The notes under the pieces were generated by a model that was not told the origin of the DNA, did not search any database, and worked only from the letters and a program-made list of their open reading frames with translations. 20,021 nt of DNA from JALHVH01 sp964544265 (GTDB lineage Bacteria > Acidobacteriota > Aminicenantia > Aminicenantales > Saccharicenantaceae). The stretch is taken from positions 1 through 20,021 of the forward strand of contig CAZJBD010000024.1 of NCBI GenBank assembly GCA_964544265.1. The letters are read 5' to 3'. Position numbers and translations under genes: made by a program. This document shows positions 9,093 through 15,754 of the stretch, in pieces (position 1 is the stretch's first letter; every line of letters starts with the position of its first letter).

Positions 9093-9138
9093 GTCATCTC
9101 CTCTCGTATATCTTATACACCATCTTCATGAGAATGCT

Positions 9139-11025
9139 TCACCCGGCTTTACGGGACCGATTTTTTTGCAAGAGGGCTCCCACGCGGGGCGAAAAATAGA
9201 ACGCCCGACGCAGGCTGGATTTTCTCCGCTCATAGATATGGGCGTCGCCTGGGTTTTCCACGCATCCGGCTTGGACTCCGGGATACTTCGCCTTCAACCA
9301 CTCCGCCATTTTCTTGTAGTCCATGATGGTCTGGTCCGGATTCATGGGCAAAACGGCTTTGGGTTGGAGTTTTTCCATTACATAGGCTGCGTAGGGGTGA
9401 TCATCCCCGTCCGTTGTATGGATGAAGGCTATATCGCATCTTTCTCCTCGCTCGGCTAGGAAATCGATCTCTTTCTTGAAAGCTTCGATATCCTCGGGGT
9501 AGAAGCCGGAGTAAAAAATCGTCAACCCGCCCGCCTTGATGAGATAATCTAACGTAAAAGCCGAGTCATCCACTTCGGCGGCTGAGATCTCAACGTGCCC
9601 GAAAGTCTTCGTCTCCTGGCCTTCCATGTAGATGGAATTCTTGCCTCCACGGTAGGCGTCGGCTTTTCGGTGGATGTAGGTGATGTGATCGATCGAATCC
9701 TCCAGGCCATGGATGAACTCGAGCGTTCCGGGTTCGGTGTGGTAGCAGGTATAGAGGGCGAAAACCTCCGAACCGGCAAGCTCCTCGGCCGTGACGTGGC
9801 CGTTGGCTATAACTGGGAAGTCCGGCTTCCGGCCGGTTTCTTCTTGGTCGATGACAAAATAATCGCTCGGCGTCTTTATCGCCCAGCCCCGGGTTTTGAG
9901 CCGCCAGATCGTCGCCTGCCCTTCAGCGGTTGTCCCGGGAACGGCGCTCATTGAGAAGTCCTTGGGCTTGAATACATATGGTTTATCTAAAGTGCGTTCA
10001 AGCGAAGCAATCACCATGGGATTGCCGTGGAGGAGGGCGTATCTCATCGGTGTCGCGTCGTAAACATCCTGGGCGTTCGGGTCCAAGCCCCGGGCGAGAA
10101 GGATATCCGCGATATCGCCGTAGCCGCGGATAGCGGCCAAATGGAGCAGACTCTGGTTGAAATTCCTATCCCTGACGTCTTTAAGAGCTCCCTTATCGAG
10201 AAGGCTGCGGACGACTTCCAGGTAGCCCTCCCGGACGGCGGTCATCAGAGGGGTTTCCCCGTCTTCATCCGTCGTGTCGACATCGGCACCGTTGTCGATA
10301 AAAAATCGGGCGATCTCGGAAACCCGGGGATTCGACGCGCTCAATGCCCGGTGAAAGGGGGTTTGTCCCCTTCCATCACGACTGTTGATATCGGCATCCC
10401 CCTTGACCAAGGCCGAGACGGCATCCGGGTGTCCGGCCATGGCCGCGAGATGAAGGGGATAAAAGCGCCGTATCATGATTTCAGTCTTCGCCCCGGCCTC
10501 CAGGAGAATCCGGATAATATCTACCTGCCCTTTGAACGCAGCCCGGTGGAGGGCGGTTCCGATCCGGCTTTCAATCCCGACATCAGCTCCGGCGGCGATC
10601 AATGTTTTGACGAGTTCCGCCGTTCCTTGTTCGACGGCGATGATCAGAGGAGTCATACCGAGAGGATTACGGACGTTGACGTCGGCTCCCCGTTCGATCA
10701 ACAACCCGGCCGCCTGGGTTCGGCCTTGAGCGGCGCTGAAAAAGAGGGGGGTCAGGCCGCGGGCGTTCTTGGCATCGACGTCGGCTCCTTTGTTCAGCAA
10801 AAAACGGACAAGGTCCGGATTTCCGTTGAAGGCGGCCCAATGAAGGGGCGTCTCGCCGCCCTTGTCCTTGGCACCGACCAGGGCCGGGTCCGCGTCGACG
10901 AGCGAGCGGACTTTTTCCAAATTCCCCTGTTTTGAAGCCTCGTGGATTTCGTCGGCCCATAAAGCCGGGCCTAGCGCCAGGGCGGCCGCGAGGGCCAGGC
11001 ATGTGAGTTTCATGATCTTTGTCAT
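9139..11025 (-). CDS. Exported ankyrin-repeat protein with degenerate metallo-beta-lactamase-like C-terminus
   Basis: A 628-residue protein. It has a signal peptide (KLTCLALAAALALGPALWA), so the protein acts outside the cytoplasm. About ten ankyrin repeats follow (residues ~26-355), with repeated TPLHWAA / TPLFFSAAQG helices and GADVN(A)K(N) turns. The C-terminal ~230 residues look like an MBL/UlaG-type fold: KPDFPVIANGHVTAEEL, then YTCYHTEP at the usual first metal site, IFYSGFYPED, and a late CDIAFIHT...LQPKAVLPMN segment. The canonical HxHxDH and the last histidine are absent, so metal-dependent hydrolysis is doubtful. The start is supported by GGAGGA five bases upstream. It is the first gene of the leftward four-gene run and is divergent from the kinase gene. 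The ankyrin part is certain; the MBL relationship rests on pattern recognition. Confidence 0.85.
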   Translation of the reverse strand: MTKIMKLTCLALAAALALGPALWADEIHEASKQGNLEKVRSLVDADPALVGAKDKGGETPLHWAAFNGNPDLVRFLLNKGADVDAKNARGLTPLFFSAAQGRTQAAGLLIERGADVNVRNPLGMTPLIIAVEQGTAELVKTLIAAGADVGIESRIGTALHRAAFKGQVDIIRILLEAGAKTEIMIRRFYPLHLAAMAGHPDAVSALVKGDADINSRDGRGQTPFHRALSASNPRVSEIARFFIDNGADVDTTDEDGETPLMTAVREGYLEVVRSLLDKGALKDVRDRNFNQSLLHLAAIRGYGDIADILLARGLDPNAQDVYDATPMRYALLHGNPMVIASLERTLDKPYVFKPKDFSMSAVPGTTAEGQATIWRLKTRGWAIKTPSDYFVIDQEETGRKPDFPVIANGHVTAEELAGSEVFALYTCYHTEPGTLEFIHGLEDSIDHITYIHRKADAYRGGKNSIYMEGQETKTFGHVEISAAEVDDSAFTLDYLIKAGGLTIFYSGFYPEDIEAFKKEIDFLAERGERCDIAFIHTTDGDDHPYAAYVMEKLQPKAVLPMNPDQTIMDYKKMAEWLKAKYPGVQAGCVENPGDAHIYERRKSSLRRAFYFSPRVGALLQKNRSRKAG

Positions 11026-11073
11026 CGTTGTCCTCCAGACCCGAATCGTAGCATGCCTCCCGGTTGAGGGTGA

Positions 11074-11109
11074 GTTAAGAAACGTTGTAAAATGTTAAAC
11101 AATGTTAAA
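11074..11109. promoter_or_regulatory. 10-bp-phased GTTAA direct repeats in the divergent control region (putative response-regulator operator)
   Basis: The 124-base space between the ankyrin gene and the kinase gene holds GTTAA at 11074, a degenerate GTTGTAA at 11084, GTTAAA at 11094 and GTTAAA at 11104. The register is exactly 10 bp; the last two copies share ATGTTAAA. OmpR/PhoB-family regulators bind direct repeats spaced by one helical turn, and such a regulator is encoded just downstream. The site could therefore control both the kinase/regulator operon and the leftward exported-protein genes. The promoters themselves are not clear. TAAACT at 11138-11143 is a possible -10 for the kinase gene. 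Confidence 0.5.
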
Positions 11110-11149
11110 GTTTGGGATTTTTCCTTTTCAGTCACGGTAAACTAAGGGC

Positions 11150-12904
11150 ATGAATCCGAACAAGCCGGTCATCCTTCTTGTCGTCGTCCTGGTCACGGCA
11201 GCTCTCCTGGGGCTTGTCGGCGTTCAGCTCTTTTTCCTCGACCAGTCCTACGACTTGAAGCGCCAGGCGTTCGATCAGAATGCCGAGAAGGTCCTGGCCA
11301 GTGTCGTTGAAAAGCTCGAAACGCAGGAAACCTTGAACAGAGTGGCCAGATTGACCCTGCACGTCGGGACACGGGAGGGAACCGCTTTCGCCCTTCTCAA
11401 CGTTCGGGAAAAAGATGCTGATAGCTCCATCGATGGACAATTCTTAAGATTATCGTCTCACTTTAAGCCCCGGGTCGAGCCGCGCGGCAATACCGTGGCC
11501 GTGCACCTGAGCGAAGCCAAGAGGATAAAGCTGTTCGATTTTGCCCAGAATAAAAACCTCGTTTTTCTTTTTAGGCCAAAATCGGTCGGCGAGGACAACT
11601 CAGCCAAGGGCGCACTCCTTCTCGACGAGACGAAACCGGCCGGGACTCACGTCATTCCCTTGCCCAATATCAAAGCGACGGCGACCCGCTGCTACCGTCT
11701 CTATCTGGACGATATTTCGTACGGAATCAACGCCGTCAAAGGCCGGGTGGATAACGTTGCTTTCTTCCCAAGCCTCGACCAAACTCGGATGGCCCTTATC
11801 GACAGGGTTCTGGAGCAGCACCTTCAATACGAACAAAGCTCGATTCTTGAGCGGGTGGACGTTCAAGCCCTCGAGAAAACCATCCGAGAAACGCTCGCCG
11901 AGAGCGGGATCGCTTTGGACTGCGCTTTCGGCATCATTTCCGGCGAGGGCTCGGCGCCTGTCCTGGCCCGGCCGGAACGGCTGAAGCAGGAACTGGCCCA
12001 ATCTCCGCTCCGGGCTAGGCTTTTTCCCCACGACGTCAACGTCGGACGGGATGACCTCGTTTTCTATTTCCCTTCCGAAAAAGGGGCCCTCCTTGGCCAA
12101 ATGATACTTCCGGCCGTCATGTCCCTGCTATTTATCCTGATGACCACGGGATGTTTCGTAGCCGTTTTGGGCACGCTCTTCGCCCAGAAGCGCTTTTCGC
12201 GGCTCCTCACGGATTTCGTCAACAACATGACCCATGAATTCAAGACCCCCCTCTCGACCATGTTGCTGGCCGGAGAAACGCTCTCGAGCCCGGAAGCCCC
12301 TGCCGGCGCGGACCGGCCGGCCCGCATCGGCCGAATCATCCAGGAAGAAAGCCGGCGCATGCGCCAGCAAGTGGATAAGGCCTTGGAGATGGCCGTCCTG
12401 GAGAAGAAAGATATCGAGCTCTCTTGGGAGCCCATCAGCGTCGGTAACCTCCTCAACAAAGCCGCCGAGCCCTTCCTTTCCGAGGTCGATAAACGGGGAG
12501 GCCGTCTTGAGCTGCGGGCGGAGATGGACCTCCCGGACATCGAAGGGGACGAGATTCACCTGACGAATGTCCTCCATAACCTGATCGACAACGCCCTCAA
12601 GTACAACCGAGGGGCGCCGGAAATAGGGGTCCGTGCGGAGGGCTTGAAAAAAGGAGTCAAGATCACGGTCGAGGACAACGGCATCGGCCTCCGGCCGGCC
12701 GAGATGAAACGCGTTTTCGACAAGTACTACAGGGTCAGCAGGGGGAACGTCCATGATGTCAAGGGCTTCGGACTGGGCCTGAGCTACGTCAAGAGGATCG
12801 TCCGGGCCCACGGCGGAAAGGTAGGTGTCCGAAGCCAATTCGGCCGGGGATCGGCCTTTGAGATCGACCTCCCCCTCCGGGACAAGCCAAGAAAGACGAG
12901 ATAA
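11150..12904 (+). CDS. Membrane sensor histidine kinase, RprX-like
   Basis: A 584-residue kinase. The first transmembrane helix lies at about residues 7-30, followed by a ~285-residue extracytoplasmic sensor region with no domain I recognise, and a second helix at about 318-344. Only some 18 residues separate that helix from the phospho-acceptor His362 in FVNNMTHEFKTPLSTM, so there is no HAMP domain. The ATPase domain has the N box NVLHNLIDNALKYN (473-486), G1 DNGIGL (509) and G2 GFGLGLSYV (539). The absence of HAMP and the NNMTHEFKTP signature are typical of the Bacteroidota RprX group. The ATG is forced by an in-frame stop at 11138-11140 and has almost no ribosome site. The response regulator follows after 16 bases, so the pair is one operon. 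The signal sensed is unknown. Confidence 0.93.
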   Translation: MNPNKPVILLVVVLVTAALLGLVGVQLFFLDQSYDLKRQAFDQNAEKVLASVVEKLETQETLNRVARLTLHVGTREGTAFALLNVREKDADSSIDGQFLRLSSHFKPRVEPRGNTVAVHLSEAKRIKLFDFAQNKNLVFLFRPKSVGEDNSAKGALLLDETKPAGTHVIPLPNIKATATRCYRLYLDDISYGINAVKGRVDNVAFFPSLDQTRMALIDRVLEQHLQYEQSSILERVDVQALEKTIRETLAESGIALDCAFGIISGEGSAPVLARPERLKQELAQSPLRARLFPHDVNVGRDDLVFYFPSEKGALLGQMILPAVMSLLFILMTTGCFVAVLGTLFAQKRFSRLLTDFVNNMTHEFKTPLSTMLLAGETLSSPEAPAGADRPARIGRIIQEESRRMRQQVDKALEMAVLEKKDIELSWEPISVGNLLNKAAEPFLSEVDKRGGRLELRAEMDLPDIEGDEIHLTNVLHNLIDNALKYNRGAPEIGVRAEGLKKGVKITVEDNGIGLRPAEMKRVFDKYYRVSRGNVHDVKGFGLGLSYVKRIVRAHGGKVGVRSQFGRGSAFEIDLPLRDKPRKTR

Positions 12905-12920
12905 AGATCGGGCGCTGAAG

Positions 12921-13649
12921 ATGACCTCCAGGGAAAACGGCGAAAGGGACGCCCTCCTTTCCAGGATTCTCCTGGTCGAGGATGACCGCAATCTCGGGCT
13001 CCTCCTCCAGGAATCGCTGGCCATGCACGGATACGATGTCATGCTCTGCCGCGATGGAGAGGAAGCCCTCCGGACCTTCCTCGGTCACCCTTTCGACCTC
13101 TGTCTCATCGACATCATGCTGCCCAAAAAGGATGGCTTTACCCTCGGCCGGGAAATGCGCGGAGTCAACCCTTCGGTCCCCCTCGTCTTCCTCACAGCCA
13201 AGTCTCTCCAGGAAGACCGTATCGAAGGTTTCCGAATCGGGGGGGACGACTACATCACCAAGCCCTTCAACCTCGAGGAACTGGTCCTCCGCCTTCGGGC
13301 GATCCTGAGGAGAGGCAGGAGCGGGGAAAAAGACGGCCCGGATCGCCGGAAATTCAGCCTGGGGAAATACGCTTTCGACTCCGAGGCCCAGACCTTGAAA
13401 ATCAAGGATCAAATCCGTAAGCTGACGACCAAGGAGGCCGAGTTACTACGCCTGCTCTGCCTCCATGCTAATCAGGTTTTGGAACGTAGCCTGGCCCTCC
13501 GGATCGTCTGGGGCAGCGATTCCGTCTTTAACGCCAGGAGCATGGACGTCTTTATCTCCAGACTTAGGAAATATCTCGCTGAGGACAGTAGGGTTGAGAT
13601 CATCAACGTTCACGGCCGCGGCTACAAGCTCATCATTCGGGAAGGCTGA
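12921..13649 (+). CDS. OmpR-family response regulator, RprY-like
   Basis: A 242-residue partner of the upstream kinase. The receiver domain (residues ~14-130) shows the acidic pocket E20/D21/D22, phospho-acceptor D64 in LIDIMLPKKDG, T92 in FLTAKS and K114 in YITKPF. A C-terminal winged helix (about 145-240) follows, with LTTKEAELLRLLC, then ARSMDVFISRLRKYL as the recognition-helix region, and the wing segment NVHGRGYKL. The receiver and output segments closely resemble RprY of Bacteroidota as I recall them. The ATG at 12921 is chosen because the receiver fold begins about 15 residues later; an open frame extends further upstream but overlaps the kinase gene. It probably binds the phased GTTAA repeats upstream of the operon; that is inference. 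Confidence 0.93.
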   Translation: MTSRENGERDALLSRILLVEDDRNLGLLLQESLAMHGYDVMLCRDGEEALRTFLGHPFDLCLIDIMLPKKDGFTLGREMRGVNPSVPLVFLTAKSLQEDRIEGFRIGGDDYITKPFNLEELVLRLRAILRRGRSGEKDGPDRRKFSLGKYAFDSEAQTLKIKDQIRKLTTKEAELLRLLCLHANQVLERSLALRIVWGSDSVFNARSMDVFISRLRKYLAEDSRVEIINVHGRGYKLIIREG

Positions 13650-13781
13650 GCCTGCCATGGGACTCTGGCTTGACAGCCCGCGCCTTCCAGAATTACTATT
13701 TATCGATTCGTTTCTTGCGGAAATCGTCGTTGTGAGCCGTCGCGAAAACCGGAAAGGGCTCCTGCTCGACAAGATAGCTCA

Positions 13782-14636
13782 ATGATCGTCGCGGCAAAAA
13801 TTGACCGGCTGGGCAAAATCTCGGCCTGGGTTCTGATGATTTTAGCCCTCGCGTCCTGTTCGCTCCATAAATACCCAGGCCTCATGTCGTGGGAAGAATA
13901 CAACCGAACGCCCAGGTCACGCCCGTACGTCTTGAAACTCCTCGGGGGCAGGGGAGACCTCCTCTACTATGGGGCTTTTCATTCTATCGATCTCAACAAT
14001 CCCCAGTTCTCGGATATCGAGCAAAAATGGGACGCCTTCCGGCCGACCCTGGCCATGAGCGAAGGCTTGCTCTGGCCGCTGGCAGCCACCCGCGAGGAGG
14101 CCATCCGCAAGTACGGGGAGCAGGGTCTCCTCCGATTTCTTGCGGCTCGAGACGGCGTGCCGATGAAGTGCCTCGATCAGCCCAGGCTCCTGCAATCGGA
14201 ATACCTGCGCCATCATTTCTCCGCCCAGGAGGTCAAAGTCTATATGGTCCTGCGCCAGGCGAGCGTCAATCAGATGCTGGGAAGGGATCCCGACGACGTG
14301 GCCGACATCGAGGCTTTTCTGGCGGTTATGGAAAAGTTTAAGCCGTTCCGATTCCCCCCCCACACCTTGACCAACCTTGATGCCTACGTGAAACATGCAT
14401 TTCCTGAACTCAAGGATTGGCGGAGGATTCCAGAAGAGTATTTTTATAATAAAGAAAAAGGGAAATTCTTGCCGGAAATCCATCGCTACCTGATGCATTA
14501 CCGCGATAACGTCATGCTCAGGATTCTCTTCAGCGAACTCAATAAGGGCCGACGGGTATTCGCCATTGTCGGGCGAAGCCACGTGGCCATGCAGGAGCCG
14601 GCGCTGCGCGCCGAAGTCGGGGCCGAGCGAGAGTAA
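13782..14636 (+). CDS. Lipoprotein of TraB/TIKI-like (GumN/PrgY) type
   Basis: A 284-residue protein with a clear lipobox, LASC with Cys26, so it is probably anchored to a membrane. The body resembles the TraB/TIKI fold: YYGAFH (His67) where the family has GTxH, a glutamate in LAMSEG (Glu94), YRDNVMLRIL (Arg241), and a late AIVGRSHVAM (His267) matching the family's VGxxH motif. TIKI proteins are metal-dependent proteases and other members are of unclear function, so catalysis here is only possible. The ATG at 13782 gives a normal signal peptide, although no good ribosome site precedes it. It lies 132 bases after the response regulator and 49 bases before the aminopeptidase gene. The family call is moderately sure. 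Confidence 0.6.
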   Translation: MIVAAKIDRLGKISAWVLMILALASCSLHKYPGLMSWEEYNRTPRSRPYVLKLLGGRGDLLYYGAFHSIDLNNPQFSDIEQKWDAFRPTLAMSEGLLWPLAATREEAIRKYGEQGLLRFLAARDGVPMKCLDQPRLLQSEYLRHHFSAQEVKVYMVLRQASVNQMLGRDPDDVADIEAFLAVMEKFKPFRFPPHTLTNLDAYVKHAFPELKDWRRIPEEYFYNKEKGKFLPEIHRYLMHYRDNVMLRILFSELNKGRRVFAIVGRSHVAMQEPALRAEVGAERE

Positions 14637-14685
14637 GCTCTCTTGGCCATGATAAATCTTTCGAAGAAGATTCGGAGGAACCATC

Positions 14686-15699
14686 ATGATAAAACACAAG
14701 TCTCTCGTCCTGGGTTTTCTTCTTCTTTTGCCGCTTTGCGCCTCAGCCGGCCAGGAGGAGGGGAGGCTCTGGCCCGAGCTCCAGCCCCGCCAATCTGGGT
14801 ATCTAAGAGTCTCGCCGCTCCATGAAATCTTCTATCAAACGGGCGGCAATCCCGAGGGCAAACCGGTGATGGTTCTTCACGGCGGTCCGGGCGGGGAGTG
14901 CTCGCCCCATGATTTTCGCTATTTCAACCCCCAAGAGTTCAATATCGTCCTGCACGATCAGCGAGGGGGCGGCCGAAGCAGGCCCTATGCCGAGATCCGG
15001 GAAAACACGACCCAGAATCTGGTGGAAGACGTTGAAAAATTGAGGAAGCATTTGCGGCTGGACCGGGTCATCCTTTTCGGCGGATCATGGGGCAGCACCC
15101 TGGCCCTGGCCTATGCTGAGACATATCCGCAAAACGTCATCGGGATCGTCCTGCGTGGGGTTTTCGCCGCGACCCGGTCAGAGATCGACCATTATTATCA
15201 CGGAGGAACGGCCAAATTCTTCCCCGAAGTCCATCGGGAGCTTGTCGCCTCTCTGGACCATCCGGAAACGAAGGATTATCCGAAGCAGCTTCTGGCCAAG
15301 CTGGTTTCAGATGATCCGGCCGTCCGTGATCGCTATGCCCGGGTCTGGATAAAGTATGAGGCCGGGATCGCGCTGCTTAGGAAATCGGATGATATGATTG
15401 AGGCTTTCCTGCGCGCATACAACCCTTATTCCTTTGCCTTGATCGAAAACTACTACATGGCCAACGGCTGTTTCCTCGAGGAAGGCAAGCTTCTGAATAA
15501 CGCGGACCGACTGGCTTCTATCCCGGTCGTCATCATTAACGGCCGCTATGATATGATCTGTCCTCCGGCGACAGCCTATGAATTGCATCGACGGCTGGTC
15601 CATTCGACGCTGGTCATCGTCCCCGATGCCGGACATGGGGCCGTCGAGCCGGGCATCGAAGCCGAGTTGATCAAAGCCATGCGCCGTTTCGAGAATTGA
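14686..15699 (+). CDS. pip: Secreted prolyl aminopeptidase (proline iminopeptidase), alpha/beta hydrolase
   Basis: Removes N-terminal proline from peptides (S33 family). The 337-residue protein has a signal peptide (SLVLGFLLLLPLCASA), so it acts in the periplasm or outside, whereas most family members are cytosolic. HGGPGG at residues 65-70 is the oxyanion motif, and LHDQRGGGRS follows. The nucleophile elbow GGSWGST gives Ser134. Asp289 in NGRYDMICPP and His317 in DAGHGAV complete the triad. NTTQNLVEDVEKLR and VLRGVF are also typical of Pip. The start has a good ribosome site, GGAGGA, just upstream. A small inverted repeat, AATCTT/AAGATT (14655-14672), lies in front of that site. It may be co-transcribed with the TraB-like gene. 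The match is strong at family level; exact peptide preference is not known. Confidence 0.9.
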   Translation: MIKHKSLVLGFLLLLPLCASAGQEEGRLWPELQPRQSGYLRVSPLHEIFYQTGGNPEGKPVMVLHGGPGGECSPHDFRYFNPQEFNIVLHDQRGGGRSRPYAEIRENTTQNLVEDVEKLRKHLRLDRVILFGGSWGSTLALAYAETYPQNVIGIVLRGVFAATRSEIDHYYHGGTAKFFPEVHRELVASLDHPETKDYPKQLLAKLVSDDPAVRDRYARVWIKYEAGIALLRKSDDMIEAFLRAYNPYSFALIENYYMANGCFLEEGKLLNNADRLASIPVVIINGRYDMICPPATAYELHRRLVHSTLVIVPDAGHGAVEPGIEAELIKAMRRFEN

Positions 15700-15704
15700 T
15701 TCAT

Positions 15705-15729
15705 GGCCCTCCCGGTTATTGACAGGGCC
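15705..15729. repeat. Inverted repeat GGCCCT-N13-AGGGCC overlapping a -35 element
   Basis: GGCCCT (15705-15710) and AGGGCC (15724-15729) form a perfect 6-bp inverted repeat with a 13-base centre, just after the aminopeptidase stop. The right arm touches the TTGACA of the next promoter. It could be a repressor site or a terminator stem without a T-run; the sequence alone does not decide. Confidence 0.35.
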
Positions 15730-15748
15730 TCCCGACCGGCGATATAGT
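15719..15748 (+). promoter_or_regulatory. Strong sigma70-type promoter for the MBL gene
   Basis: A perfect -35 TTGACA (15719-15724) is followed after 18 bases by TATAGT (15743-15748), five of six consensus bases. The expected transcription start is seven bases further on, at 15755, which is the A of an in-frame ATG. This gives the MBL gene its own promoter separate from the aminopeptidase transcript. Confidence 0.7.
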
Positions 15749-15754
15749 ACCGGC

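Noticed and set aside
10027..10935. 302-codon + strand frame opposite the ankyrin repeats
   Set aside because: Its apparent internal repetition is the complement of the ankyrin repeats, not an independent repeat protein.
12182..12235. HAMP domain in the histidine kinase
   Set aside because: Only about 18 residues separate the second membrane helix from the phospho-acceptor histidine, which is too short for a HAMP domain.
12128..13042. 304-codon minus-strand frame across the kinase-regulator junction
   Set aside because: It overlaps two certain genes and has no motif of its own.
13650..13781. Possible small gene or terminator between the response regulator and the TraB-like gene
   Set aside because: The only structure is GGAAGGC (13640-13646) against GCCTTCC (13682-13688) with a 35-base loop and no T-run. 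The frame that crosses it overlaps the regulator and has no features.
14655..14672. AATCTT/AAGATT hairpin just before the aminopeptidase ribosome site, considered as a riboswitch or thermometer
   Set aside because: The stem is six weak A/T-rich pairs and does not cover the GGAGG site. It is too small to call a regulatory RNA.
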